A stretch of 64,000 nt of DNA from Salinispirillum sp049115955 (GCA_049115955.1 JAGDZJ010000002.1:62001-126000); one strand, 5' to 3'. Shown: positions 52,919 to 62,442, numbered from the stretch's first letter. Numbers and translations are program-made. Notes: generated by a model from the sequence alone, not told the origin.

Positions 52919-55269
52919 CTCTTTTCGCTTCGCTTATTTGCTCTACCAAATAATACTATGCAAAGATTATCTAGCTTTGAACAGTAAGAGTTAATGATAC
53001 TGCCACGCTCGGACATATAGTCCACAAATTTCCGGGCGAGCGCCTTGGAGTTTTCGGTAATGCCTCCGTCCCACTCGGCGCGGGTGACGCTGTCCTGTTC
53101 GTTGCGAACGATGGTTTGTTCTTTGTCGCGGCGGATGCTGTCGAGCAATTCCACCAGTTCGCCGTTGAATACGTTGGCGGCTTGGCCGACCAGTTGGTCT
53201 CGTGCTTTGTCTCGGGCGCTGTCGCCGGGGTCGGTGCCCGGTGGTAGCTGGGCTATTTCTAGGGCTTTTTGTTCTACGGTGTCTGGGTTAATGGCGTTGA
53301 ACAGTTCACCAACAATCAGCAATAAGGGTTTGCCGCCCGCTTTTTCGCTGATGCGGGCACGGTCTTTGTCGTCCAGTTGTTTGTCCAGCCGGGCTAGGCG
53401 GCCTGCCAATGAGCTGACGGTGTCTTCGTCGCGCTGGCCCATCATGACGCCCATGGCGAGTTCTTTAATTGAAACACTTGGCTTGGTGATCAGTGGTTGG
53501 CTGGCGGTTTTTAGGGATTTGGTGACGCCGATGGCATCCACAATCACGTAGTGGGTTTTGGCGCTGGTGGCGGATGGGGTGACTTTTTTCAGGCTGTCGG
53601 CATCTAAGGTGCGGGTGCCCCGGCCTTTCATCTGTTCGAAGTAGTTGCGGCTTTTTACGTCGCGCATAAACAGCAGGCATTCCAATGGTTTAACGTCGGT
53701 GCCGGTGGCTATCATGTCGACGGTAACGGCAATGCGCGGGTAGTAGTCGTTACGGAACTGGGCGAGTACGGATTTCGGGTCTTCGTCGATTTTGTAAGTG
53801 ATCTTCTTGCAGAACTGGTTACCCTCTCCGAACTCTTCGCGCACGGTGTTGATGATGTCGTCGGCGTGGCTGTCGGTTTTGGCGAAGATGAGGGTTTTGG
53901 GTACTTCTTTTCGGCCGGGGAAGATGGTCGGCAGGTTGTCTTTGAAGGCGCGAATGACAGTGCGAATTTGGTCGGGGTTTACGATGTCGCGGTCCAGTTG
54001 TTTGGCGGTGTAGGTGTCGTCTTCATCCTGAATTTCCCAGCGTTTTTTGCGCGTTAGGCGTTCGCGTTTTTCTATTTGCTGTTTCGCCGTGAGCGTGCCG
54101 CCTTGTTTGGTTTTTTCGGTTTCTATCACATAGATTTCGTTGCCGACGTTCACGCCGTCGGCCACGGCTTTTTCATGGTCGTATTCGCTGACCACGTTCT
54201 TTTGAAAAAACCCGAAGGTACGGTTGTCCGGGGTGGCGGTGAGGCCCACTAAATAGGCATCGAAATATTCTATGACTTGTCGCCACAGGTTGTAGATGGA
54301 GCGGTGGCATTCGTCGATGACAATAAAGTCGAAGAATTCTGGTGGGATTTTGTCGTTATAGACCACCGGCAACGGTGTTTTATTGAGTAGGCTTGCGGCA
54401 TTGGGCGGGCTTTCTTCGGCGGCTTCGTCCAGCTCTTCACCTTTAAGCAGGGAGTACATGCGCTGGATGGTGCTGATACTGACTTGGGTGTCTGTCGCTA
54501 CAAAGGACGATTTCAGGCGTTGCACGCTGTACAGCTCGGTGAATTTGCGGTTGTCGTCGTTCGGCAGGAAGGACATGAATTCCTGCTCTGCCTGTTCGCC
54601 GAGGTTCTTGGTATCGACCAGAAACAAGATGCGTTTAGCGCCCGCGTGCTTCAGCAGGCGATAGGTGGCGGTAATGGCGGTGAAGGTTTTGCCGGAGCCG
54701 GTGGCCATTTGTACCAAGGCGCGTGCTTTGTTTTGTTTGAATGACTCTTCTAGGTTGGTGATGGCAGTAATTTGGCAATCGCGCAGGCCGTCAGCATTTA
54801 ACGGTGGAAGTGTTTGCAGACGGGCGCGCAGGCTGTTGGGTTGGCGCAGCCATTCAGCAAAGGCTTCTGGCCGGTGAAAGTTAAAGACTTCACGCGAGCG
54901 CGGGGCTGGGTCGCGGCCATCCGTGAAGCGCACTATGATGCCGGTACTTTCGTACACAAAACGCAGTGGCTCTTGGTTTTTTACCCATTTCAAGGTGGCG
55001 TTGGCGTAACGTTCGGATTGCAGTTCCACGGTGGTGATTTTATGGCCCCATTCTTCGGGCTTGGCTTCAATAACCCCAACGGCTTGTTTATCGACGAACA
55101 GTACATAGTCGGCAGGGCCGACATCGGTTTGGTATTCTCGTACGGCAATACCGAGCCCAGCAGAGAAGTTGATGGCTTTGTTGTCTTGAACCACCCAGCC
55201 CGCCTTGGTTAATAAGGCGTCTATTTGGTCTCTCGCCCTTTGTTCGGGGGTTTGGTTGATGGTCGACAT
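52903..55269 (-). CDS. hsdR: Type I restriction enzyme HsdR, C-terminally truncated
   Basis: DNA translocase/endonuclease subunit. 788 aa from the ATG at 55269 with GGGAG before it. Nuclease-type residues Asp54, Glu68, Lys70 (VIEAK), helicase Walker A ATGSGKT (189-195), DECH box (318-321) and TATP. Up to residue about 754 (KFVDYMSE) it follows the EcoEI-type family; the last 34 residues (from RGSIINSYCSK) are unrelated and come from the flanking AT-rich insert. About 150 residues of the usual C-terminal domain, needed for complex assembly, are missing. No hsdS is present, so restriction by this system is unlikely. Confidence 0.88.
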   Translation of the reverse strand: MSTINQTPEQRARDQIDALLTKAGWVVQDNKAINFSAGLGIAVREYQTDVGPADYVLFVDKQAVGVIEAKPEEWGHKITTVELQSERYANATLKWVKNQEPLRFVYESTGIIVRFTDGRDPAPRSREVFNFHRPEAFAEWLRQPNSLRARLQTLPPLNADGLRDCQITAITNLEESFKQNKARALVQMATGSGKTFTAITATYRLLKHAGAKRILFLVDTKNLGEQAEQEFMSFLPNDDNRKFTELYSVQRLKSSFVATDTQVSISTIQRMYSLLKGEELDEAAEESPPNAASLLNKTPLPVVYNDKIPPEFFDFIVIDECHRSIYNLWRQVIEYFDAYLVGLTATPDNRTFGFFQKNVVSEYDHEKAVADGVNVGNEIYVIETEKTKQGGTLTAKQQIEKRERLTRKKRWEIQDEDDTYTAKQLDRDIVNPDQIRTVIRAFKDNLPTIFPGRKEVPKTLIFAKTDSHADDIINTVREEFGEGNQFCKKITYKIDEDPKSVLAQFRNDYYPRIAVTVDMIATGTDVKPLECLLFMRDVKSRNYFEQMKGRGTRTLDADSLKKVTPSATSAKTHYVIVDAIGVTKSLKTASQPLITKPSVSIKELAMGVMMGQRDEDTVSSLAGRLARLDKQLDDKDRARISEKAGGKPLLLIVGELFNAINPDTVEQKALEIAQLPPGTDPGDSARDKARDQLVGQAANVFNGELVELLDSIRRDKEQTIVRNEQDSVTRAEWDGGITENSKALARKFVDYMSERGSIINSYCSKLDNLCIVLFGRANKRSEKSWSYL

Positions 55270-55406
55270 GCTCACTCCCTGATGGAAATAACGACTAACC
55301 TGCTGGTCAGTTTCACACCTAGGTTTAAAAATAGCACGTTCGGATGAATAGGTGCCAGAAAAGGCGTATCTAGAGCAGGTACAGAGGAGTGAAGAAGATG
55401 GCAAAA

Positions 55407-55501
<95 letters not shown>

Positions 55502-55601
55502 AAACACGGGGCGAAGTATACAGATTTGCGGTCGCAAGTCTACAAATGCGCCTCATTTCAACGGTTTACAGTGATTCGAGCGCATTTAGCGTCAGGCTGA
55601 G

Positions 55602-56288
55602 TTATCCCTTGTAGTGCTGCGCCAATCCTTGCTCGTTCAATACATAGCGCAACACCATGTCGATGACGTGCTGCGCCAGTTTTTGCTGGTTTTCCGGGGC
55701 GGCTTGGTCCCAACTGAAAATCCGTGAAAAGGTGTAGCGATTCGAGACATTAAAGAACGATAACGCGCTGATCAGCCAATGTACTTCTAAGGCTTCCAGT
55801 CCCGGACGAAAAACACCCGCTTCTAGCCCGCGCACATAAATCTGCTGCAGCTCATTCACTGCACCGGCGTTGAGCGACTGTATAAACTCGGACTGTGCGA
55901 TAAATCGGCCATGATGAATGTTCTCAATCATAACCATGCGAATGAAGTCAGGGTTGCGAATATGGTGTTCAAAGGTGAACGCAACGAGCCGCATTAAGGC
56001 TTCAACCGGAGGTAAGTGGGCTAGGTCTAATTCGCCTTCTTGTCGTCTCACCTGATGGTAGGACTGTTCCAAAGCGCGCAAATACAGCGTTTCTTTGTCT
56101 TTAAAGTAATAATAAATCATTCTTTTAGACGTTTTAGTTTTTTCAGCAATCTCATCAATGCGCGCGCCCGACAGCCCTTTAGAGGAAAACTCTTCGGTGG
56201 CAACCCGCATGATGTCTGCCTGTACGCGTGCCGGGTCATTCTTGCGTGAACGCGCCGGCGCTTGAGAAGAGGATTTGGTGGTGGTCAT
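55602..56288 (-). CDS. TetR-family regulator of the TRAP/shikimate operon
   Basis: 228 aa from the ATG at 56288. N-terminal TetR helix-turn-helix (about 25-70): GLSGARIDEIAEKTKTSKR and MIYYYFKDKETLY. The C-terminal domain carries FTFEHHIRNPDFIRMVMIEN, seen in RutR/AcrR-like regulators. Divergent from the TRAP transporter operon, which it probably represses; the inducer would be quinate, shikimate or dehydroshikimate (inferred). Confidence 0.88.
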   Translation of the reverse strand: MTTTKSSSQAPARSRKNDPARVQADIMRVATEEFSSKGLSGARIDEIAEKTKTSKRMIYYYFKDKETLYLRALEQSYHQVRRQEGELDLAHLPPVEALMRLVAFTFEHHIRNPDFIRMVMIENIHHGRFIAQSEFIQSLNAGAVNELQQIYVRGLEAGVFRPGLEALEVHWLISALSFFNVSNRYTFSRIFSWDQAAPENQQKLAQHVIDMVLRYVLNEQGLAQHYKG

Positions 56289-56343
56289 GCTGAACGTCCT
56301 AGCCCGATGAATGTGTTGAGTATGCCATACGTTGACTGAACGT

Positions 56344-56372
56344 ACCATTTCGTACATTATGAACCAAATGGT
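56344..56372. promoter_or_regulatory. Candidate TetR operator
   Basis: ACCATTT (56344-56350) and AAATGGT (56366-56372) form an inverted repeat in the divergent gap, overlapping a GTAC-N6-GTAC pattern at 56342-56355. Position between tetR and the TRAP operon suits control of both. Confidence 0.4.
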
Positions 56373-56486
56373 TACTTTTTACGCATCGCCCATGTGCGCG
56401 TAGCCACGGTGGTACCGGCGTTTAAGTTCGCAGGCCACACACTCGTAAGTAAAATGCTCCATAACAAAAACAATGAGGACTACAAC

Positions 56487-57500
56487 ATGAGTCGTTTATC
56501 TTTTACCGCCGCTGGCCTGACCGCGGCCCTGTGTGTTGCTAGCAGCTTTGCTGCTGCACAAACCCTCCGTTTCGCGCACGTAGATCCTGCTGACTGGACA
56601 ACCTCTAAAAAGGGTGCTGCCGCTCAGATATTCAAAAACCTGATCGAGGCAGAAACTCAATATACGGTCGATTTGTACCCTGCCGGTTCACTCGGTAACG
56701 AAGACGATCTGATCAACGGTACTATGGACGGCACCATCACCATTTCAATGGTGTCTGGCTCTTACGCGAACTTCTGCCCGGCCGCAGCGGTGACCGATAT
56801 CCCTTACGCCTTTCCTTCCGCACCTATTGCATGGGATGTGCTGGATGGCGAATTCGGCCAAGCCCTGGCGGATCATTGCTTAAATGAAACCGGCTTGCGT
56901 ACGTTGGCTTACGGTGAAACCGGCTACCGTCACTTCACAAACTCCGTACGGACTATTCAATACCCTGAAGATATGCGCGGCCTGCGCTTCCGTGTTCAGA
57001 CCATTCCTTTGTACCTTGAAATGGTGCGTGGTTTGGGTGCCGAGCCACAGGGTATCGCTTGGGGTGAGGTGCCAACGGCACTGGCAACGGGTGTGGTCGA
57101 TGGGCAGGAAAACCCCATCTCCGTTATCTACGGCAACAACTTCTACGAGTTCCAGAAGTTCTTAACGCTGGATGGCCACGTCTACGGCGTGGACCACATT
57201 CTGATCAGCGAAGACTTCTATCAGACGCTGTCTCCTAACGATCAAGCGGCGTTCCGTCGTGCGGCGCGCGTAGCCGGTACGGTGGGTCGGGCTATTCAGC
57301 AGTTTGGTTCTGCCGACGGTGTGGCTAAGCTGGCCGAGCGCGGAATGGAAGTCACTACGCCAACGGCGGCACAACTCGGCGCCTTCCGCGACGCAGCACA
57401 GCCCCCTGTGGTCAGCTATCTGCGCGGCGAACTGGGCAGTGATGCGGTGTGGATCGACAACCTGCTGTCAGCGGTGAATGCTGCAGCAGAGCGGCAATAA
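56487..57500 (+). CDS. TRAP transporter substrate-binding protein (DctP family)
   Basis: 337 aa from the ATG at 56487 with GAGGA before it; a longer frame upstream lacks a good site. Signal peptide cleaved after FAAA (about residue 24). Mature protein starts QTLRFAHVDPADW, with TRAP-DctP hallmarks: the conserved Arg in LRFRVQTIPLYLEMVRGLGA near residue 170 contacts a carboxylate. Ligand inferred to be quinate, shikimate or dehydroshikimate because of the two enzymes downstream. Confidence 0.9.
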   Translation: MSRLSFTAAGLTAALCVASSFAAAQTLRFAHVDPADWTTSKKGAAAQIFKNLIEAETQYTVDLYPAGSLGNEDDLINGTMDGTITISMVSGSYANFCPAAAVTDIPYAFPSAPIAWDVLDGEFGQALADHCLNETGLRTLAYGETGYRHFTNSVRTIQYPEDMRGLRFRVQTIPLYLEMVRGLGAEPQGIAWGEVPTALATGVVDGQENPISVIYGNNFYEFQKFLTLDGHVYGVDHILISEDFYQTLSPNDQAAFRRAARVAGTVGRAIQQFGSADGVAKLAERGMEVTTPTAAQLGAFRDAAQPPVVSYLRGELGSDAVWIDNLLSAVNAAAERQ

Positions 57501-57556
57501 CGCTGCGTTGGTCTATACGAACAGCCTATACGAGCTAGCTAGATAGCACTCGATAC

Positions 57557-57582
57557 GGCGAGTAACGCCTGCGTTACTCGCC
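57557..57582 (+). other. Strong intra-operon hairpin between dctP- and dctQ-type genes
   Basis: Perfect 12-bp stem GGCGAGTAACGC/GCGTTACTCGCC with a 2-nt loop. No T-run. Such hairpins between a binding-protein gene and its permease genes often protect the upstream mRNA, giving more binding protein. Confidence 0.65.
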
Positions 57583-57621
57583 TATATCGTAGTCTCTTCA
57601 GTTTTTTGCGGGACTCCTCTG

Positions 57622-58119
57622 ATGAACTCTTTCCTTCATTTTGTGCATCGTCTGATGATCGGTGTGAACGGCGTCGGCGCGGGCCTGACCATGGTCGGTG
57701 TGTTCGTGCTGGTGTTCACCAATGCCGTGTGGCGCTATGGCGCTGGGCGCGGCATTGTCTGGGCAGCGGACGTTGCGGTGTTTTTGATGATCTTTGGGAT
57801 CATGTTCGGCGCCGCGCTCGCTTATCTGCAAGAACGGCATGTGCGCTTTACCATCGTGATGGACCTCATTCCGCCGCGCTGGCAGGCATGGAACGTGATC
57901 TTCATTGATCTCGTGGTGCTTGCCGTCGGTATCGGCTTGATGATGTCAGGCTGGGAATTCATGGAGTCACGCGGCAGAATGCGTAACGCCAGCACCGGCT
58001 TGCGGATGTGGGTGTTTCAGTCGTCTATGGTAATGGGCGGTGGACTCCTGACGCTGTCGGCATTGATCATGGCGGCTCGTCACAGCTTACAAATGAAGCA
58101 GGGAGAGGCCACAGCATGA
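57622..58119 (+). CDS. TRAP transporter small permease (DctQ family)
   Basis: 165 aa with four membrane helices. Family motif in helix 1-2 (NAVWRYGAGRGIVWAADVAVF, split here) and the QERHVRFT loop. Inner-membrane partner of DctM. Overlaps the large permease gene by 4 nt (ATGA). Confidence 0.9.
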   Translation: MNSFLHFVHRLMIGVNGVGAGLTMVGVFVLVFTNAVWRYGAGRGIVWAADVAVFLMIFGIMFGAALAYLQERHVRFTIVMDLIPPRWQAWNVIFIDLVVLAVGIGLMMSGWEFMESRGRMRNASTGLRMWVFQSSMVMGGGLLTLSALIMAARHSLQMKQGEATA

Positions 58120-59381
58120 TGTACGCTCTCTTTATTTTGTTGATGCTGATCGGCGTACCGTTTGCGTTTGTCATACTCGGCGGTTTGTTGGTGTTTATGG
58201 TTCAGGGCGATATGCCCTATCACATTCGTATCGTCGCACAGCAGATGTTCGGCGGTTTGAATTCCTTTCCTTTGTTGGCAGTGCCGTTGTTCATTCTGGC
58301 TGGCGAAGTCATGAACGAGGCCGGCATTACCAAGCGCATTATTGATTTAGCCAATGCGCTGGTCGGACGCATGCGCGCGGGCTTGGCGCAGGTAAACATT
58401 TGGGCGTCTGTGCTCTTTGCCGGCTTGTCTGGCTCGGCCATCGCCGATACCTCGACCCTAGGTCGGGTGTTCATTCCTGAGATGGAAAAAGAAGGCTATC
58501 CACGCGATTTCGCCGCCGCCTTAACCGCTGCGTCGTCGGTCATTGGTCCCATCATTCCACCCAGTATTCCGGTGATCATCTACGCGTTAACGGTGACGGG
58601 CATTTCGGTTCCGGCGCTGTTTCTGGCCGGTGTGGTACCAGGGTTACTCATTGCTCTGTCGTTGTCCATTTATGTGTGGTTCGCAGCAGGCCATTACGCT
58701 TCGCGTGAACGGCGCAGCGGCTCACGTCGTAAAGCGGTATTGAATGGATTGATCCCGGTTGCCATGCCCTTTGCCGTCATCGGCTCAATTTTGGCAGGTA
58801 TTGTCACGCCGACCGAAGCAGCCGCTTTTGCGGTGGCTTATGCGTTGATCGTCGGTGTGGGGGTTTATCGTTCCATACCCTTACGCCGCCTGCCTTTCAT
58901 TTTCAGTCGAGCCATGGTCGACAGTGCCATCATCATGGTGATCATGGGTGCTGTTGCGGCAGGCAACTGGCTGCTGACCTACAACCGCATTCCCAACATC
59001 ATCACTGAATGGGCGCTGGCAACGGTGGACTCGCAAATCATCTTCCTGTTGGTGATTCTGTTGCTGCTGTTGGTCGTTGGTCTGGTGCTGGAGGGCATTG
59101 CGGCCATCCTCGTACTGGTGCCCATTCTGCACCCCATCGCCGTGGGTTTGGGCATTGATCCTTTGCACTTCGCCATGGTCGTTATCTTCAACCTCATGCT
59201 TGGCTTAATCACCCCGCCTGTCGGCCTCTGTCTGTTCGTCGCCGATTCGGTGGCCCGAACCGGGCTGGCGCCGATCGTGCGGCGCATCATGCCCATGCTA
59301 GCCATTCAAATTCTGGTGCTGTTGTTGATCACCTTTGTGCCCGGTTTGGTGACGTTCCTGCCGCGTCTGGCCGGTTACTGA
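58116..59381 (+). CDS. TRAP transporter large permease (DctM family)
   Basis: 421 aa from the ATG at 58116. About twelve membrane segments. Motifs GLSGSAIADTS (about residues 105-115) and PPSIPVIIYA (about 147-156) are the sodium/ligand hairpin signatures; GLITPPVGLCLFVA near 368 is the second. Na+-coupled uptake with the DctP/DctQ proteins upstream. Confidence 0.93.
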   Translation: MMYALFILLMLIGVPFAFVILGGLLVFMVQGDMPYHIRIVAQQMFGGLNSFPLLAVPLFILAGEVMNEAGITKRIIDLANALVGRMRAGLAQVNIWASVLFAGLSGSAIADTSTLGRVFIPEMEKEGYPRDFAAALTAASSVIGPIIPPSIPVIIYALTVTGISVPALFLAGVVPGLLIALSLSIYVWFAAGHYASRERRSGSRRKAVLNGLIPVAMPFAVIGSILAGIVTPTEAAAFAVAYALIVGVGVYRSIPLRRLPFIFSRAMVDSAIIMVIMGAVAAGNWLLTYNRIPNIITEWALATVDSQIIFLLVILLLLLVVGLVLEGIAAILVLVPILHPIAVGLGIDPLHFAMVVIFNLMLGLITPPVGLCLFVADSVARTGLAPIVRRIMPMLAIQILVLLLITFVPGLVTFLPRLAGY

Positions 59382-59390
59382 CACCCTGTG

Positions 59391-59427
59391 CCGGGCTCAC
59401 GCCCGGTTCTTTAAGCCCCGTTTGGGG
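59391..59427 (+). other. Paired hairpins in the quiC leader
   Basis: CCGGGC/GCCCGG (59391-59406) followed by TTCTTT resembles a weak terminator, and CCCCGTTTGGGG (59416-59427) overlaps the GGGGAGG ribosome site of the next gene. Both could tune expression of the dehydratase below that of the transporter. Confidence 0.4.
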
Positions 59428-59439
59428 AGGAGCATTTCC

Positions 59440-61305
59440 ATGTATTCATCCATCGCTACCGTGTGCCTTAGCGGCACATTGCGGGAGAAAGTGGCCGCCA
59501 TCGCCAAGGCAGGCTTCACCGGATTGGAACTGTTTGAAAACGATCTGACTGTGTTCGATGGGACGGCACGAGACGCTGGCCAATTGATCCGTGAGCACGG
59601 GTTGAAGCTAGTGACCTTACAGCCTTTTCGCGACTTCGAAGGATTAACAGGCCAGGACCGGCAGCGCGCTTTTGATCGGGCTGAACGCAAGTTTGATCTG
59701 ATGCAGGAGCTGGGTACCGACCTGCTAATGTGTTGCAGCTCGGTGCACCCCAACGCCCAACCCGGATTAGCACGCGCCGCAGACGATTTCGCCGCCTTGG
59801 GTGAACGTGCCGCCACGCGTGGCCTGCGAGTTGCCTTCGAAGCACTGGCCTGGGGTCGGCACATTCACGACTACCGCGACAGTTGGGAAGTGGTCCGGCG
59901 GGCCAACCACCCCAACGTGGGCTTGGTATTGGATACCTTCCATATTTTCTCGCGCCAGACCGAGTTGGACAGCATCACCAACATCCCCGGAGATCGCATC
60001 TTTCTGGTACAAACGGCTGACGCACCGCGCTTGTCGATGGACCACTTAAATTGGAGTCGCCATTACCGGTGCTTCCCCGGCCAGGGTGAGTTGCAGATGG
60101 CGGAGTTCATGCAGCGACTCGCAACCACGGAATACGACGGGCCGTTGTCGCATGAGATTTTTAACGACGTGTTCCGCATGGGGCACAGCGAACAAACTGC
60201 CCACGACGGTATGCATTCTTATCGTTTGCTGCGCTCGATGTTGAACCCCGAAGACTTGCCCGCCGCGCAACCCATTGACCGCTTGGCCTTTGTCGAAATC
60301 GCCATTGATGAAGACCGTGCTGATGTGTTGCGCGCGGATCTCGCCGCCCTTGGCATGCGTTGCGTTGGGCGTCATGCCGAGGTGGCGGCGGAACGTTGGG
60401 CGGTGAACGATCTCAATGTCATCGTCAATACTGAACGTGATTTCGCTGGCCGAGTACCCGGCCGCTCCGCGACCGCTGTCGGCGCGTTTGGCCTGCAAGT
60501 GGATGACGCATCTAAGGCCATTGAGCGTGCACGTACCTTAGGCTATGACATTTTAGCGCCCACAGTGGCACACACCACACACGGCATGAGTGCGCTTTAC
60601 AACGTGGATGGTTCCTTGGGCTACATTGTTGACGCTCCGCAGTTAGAGGCCATTTGGGCGCGCGAATTTCCGCGCGACACGCAGCCGATACCGCAGGGTA
60701 ACTTGCTCGACATCGACCACTTGAGTCTCTCACTGAACTACCACGATTATTTATCGTTGATGCTGCAATACCGCTCGGTGTTCGCCTTGGAACCGACCGC
60801 CTCGTTCGACGTCACCGACCCGCGCGGCCTGATTCAAAGTCAGGTATTGCAAAACAGTGGCACAGCGCGCGATACCCGCCCTTTCCGTTTGGCCTTAAAC
60901 GCCAGCATGTCGCCGGATACCAGCAGCAATCGTTTTCTCAAGTCGCTCGGTGGCTCAGGTGTGCAACACATCGCATTACGCACTCGTGACATCAAGGAAG
61001 CGGCCGAACAATTACAGCAGGCCAGCGTGCCCTGTCTACCGATTCCCGAGAACTATTATCGCGACCTGGATGCTCGTTTTGCCTTGTCAGACGAGCACCA
61101 AAGCTGGCTACAAACGCATCACCTGCTCTACGACGAAGACAGCAGTGGCCTTTTTCATCAGCTTTATATTCGCCCCGAACAACGCTCTTTTTTCTTTGAA
61201 CTGGTGCAGCGCGACGGCTATCAAGGCCTCGGTGCACCCAACGCCTTTGTGCGCGCCGCCGCTCAACAGCATGCCGCCGAAATTGCAGGAGACCTAACGC
61301 AATGA
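59440..61305 (+). CDS. quiC: 3-Dehydroshikimate dehydratase (QuiC-type, two-domain)
   Basis: Converts 3-dehydroshikimate to protocatechuate. 621 aa from the ATG at 59440 (MYSSIATVCLSG). Residues about 1-270 form an AP-endonuclease/xylose-isomerase-like TIM barrel (GFTGLELFEND; FEALAWG; LVLDTFHIF; SHEIFND) that carries the metal-dependent active site. Residues about 290-620 are a VOC/4-hydroxyphenylpyruvate-dioxygenase-like half (IDHLSLSLNYHD; GVQHIALRT; FFFELVQRDGYQGLG). This fusion is known from Pseudomonas QuiC1. The last gene overlap (4 nt) couples it to shikimate dehydrogenase. Confidence 0.92.
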   Translation: MYSSIATVCLSGTLREKVAAIAKAGFTGLELFENDLTVFDGTARDAGQLIREHGLKLVTLQPFRDFEGLTGQDRQRAFDRAERKFDLMQELGTDLLMCCSSVHPNAQPGLARAADDFAALGERAATRGLRVAFEALAWGRHIHDYRDSWEVVRRANHPNVGLVLDTFHIFSRQTELDSITNIPGDRIFLVQTADAPRLSMDHLNWSRHYRCFPGQGELQMAEFMQRLATTEYDGPLSHEIFNDVFRMGHSEQTAHDGMHSYRLLRSMLNPEDLPAAQPIDRLAFVEIAIDEDRADVLRADLAALGMRCVGRHAEVAAERWAVNDLNVIVNTERDFAGRVPGRSATAVGAFGLQVDDASKAIERARTLGYDILAPTVAHTTHGMSALYNVDGSLGYIVDAPQLEAIWAREFPRDTQPIPQGNLLDIDHLSLSLNYHDYLSLMLQYRSVFALEPTASFDVTDPRGLIQSQVLQNSGTARDTRPFRLALNASMSPDTSSNRFLKSLGGSGVQHIALRTRDIKEAAEQLQQASVPCLPIPENYYRDLDARFALSDEHQSWLQTHHLLYDEDSSGLFHQLYIRPEQRSFFFELVQRDGYQGLGAPNAFVRAAAQQHAAEIAGDLTQ

Positions 61306-62165
61306 AACTCGCATTGATTGGTGAAGGCATTGCCCAATCGCAATCACCCGACCTGCATCAACGGCTGGGCCGTCAGCTCGGCGTGCCGACGCAGTACGAT
61401 TTGATCGACGCCTTACTGCAAACGGACTTCGACTTTGCCACGGCGGTCGCCCAAGCCAAGGCCGCCGGCTATCGTGGTCTCAACATTACCTATCCGTTCA
61501 AAGAGCGTGCAGTGCGGCTCGCCGACGACCTCAGTATCGGTGTGACTAATGTCGGCTCCACCAATACCCTCTTGTTTGAAGGTGACCGTATTCGCGCCGA
61601 AAACACCGACTACAGCGGCTTTATCCGCGCCTATCGTTTGCGCTTTCAAACCCGACCTCCGGGTGACGTTTTGCTGTTAGGGGCGGGCGGCGTAGGGCGT
61701 GCCGTGGCCTGTGCCCTAGGGCATTTAGGCGTGAGCCGACTCTATGTAGTGGAGCGTGATGCAGCACGCGGTCAAGCGTTATGTAATGACCTCTGTGCGC
61801 AAGGAATAAACGCACGAACGCTCACGCCGGAACAAGCGGATGGGCGCCTGAGTGAATTCGATGGCGTAGTGAACTGCACGCCCGTTGGGCATTTGAACCA
61901 CCCCGGCTGCCCCGTCCAAGCGCAACGACTGGTGCGTAACCAATGGGTATTTGATGCGGTCTACATTCCCGCCCGCACCGAATTGTTACGCGCCGCCGAA
62001 AACGCTGGCGCGGCAACCTTGTCGGGCGTTGATCTCTTTGTTTGTCAGGGTGTGGATGCGTTTTGCTTGTTTGCTGGTACAGCCGTTGATCGCGCAGCAC
62101 TGGATGCGGAAGTACAACGCTTGCGCGAACACTACCTGCACCAACTGCTGCGCCAAGCCAGCTAA
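61302..62165 (+). CDS. Shikimate/quinate dehydrogenase (AroE family)
   Basis: 287 aa NAD(P)-dependent enzyme interconverting shikimate and 3-dehydroshikimate (or quinate and 3-dehydroquinate). Substrate motifs SQSPDLH near residue 13, catalytic Lys in TYPFKER (about 68) and ENTDYSG (about 107); Rossmann GAGGVGRA near 133. In this catabolic operon it probably works in the oxidative direction and is a second copy beside a biosynthetic aroE elsewhere (inferred). Confidence 0.9.
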   Translation: MKLALIGEGIAQSQSPDLHQRLGRQLGVPTQYDLIDALLQTDFDFATAVAQAKAAGYRGLNITYPFKERAVRLADDLSIGVTNVGSTNTLLFEGDRIRAENTDYSGFIRAYRLRFQTRPPGDVLLLGAGGVGRAVACALGHLGVSRLYVVERDAARGQALCNDLCAQGINARTLTPEQADGRLSEFDGVVNCTPVGHLNHPGCPVQAQRLVRNQWVFDAVYIPARTELLRAAENAGAATLSGVDLFVCQGVDAFCLFAGTAVDRAALDAEVQRLREHYLHQLLRQAS

Positions 62166-62188
62166 TCGGCGTTCTCACGGATGAAGAA

Positions 62189-62210
62189 AAGGCGCTCAGC
62201 GCCCTTTCTT
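62189..62210 (+). terminator. Terminator after the shikimate operon
   Basis: GGCGC/GCGCC stem with a TCA loop (62191-62203) flanked by GAAAA before and CTTTCTT after, 25 nt from the operon stop. Works in both directions by symmetry. Confidence 0.65.
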
Positions 62211-62365
62211 ATGACTCATTTTTGCCATGAGAAATAAAGTCATCTACCATCGCCTGCTCTTCATGCAGATCATCTACCGACAACTGCTGCGATTTTCCCG
62301 GTAAGATGATGTTCAGCACAATGGCTGTACCGGCCGCCCAGATCATAACAGGCGTAATGATCTAG
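62209..62365 (-). pseudogene. Remnant of a membrane permease C-terminus
   Basis: The minus strand translates to ITPVMIWAAGTAIVLNIILP followed by a hydrophilic tail ending HGKNES and a TAA. It has the look of the last helix and tail of a nucleobase-cation-symporter-type permease. An in-frame TAG lies just upstream and no further membrane helices are found, so this is a gene fragment. Family assignment is tentative. Confidence 0.45.
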
Positions 62366-62442
62366 TGACTGAAGGTCGTCTAAAATGCGTACGACAGAGC
62401 CTTCAAAACCCTCAAGAGCCACCACAGAAAAGAACATTATAA

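Noticed and set aside
37000..55300. CRISPR array or cas genes in the defence island
   Set aside because: No regularly spaced repeats and no Cas-like proteins were seen.
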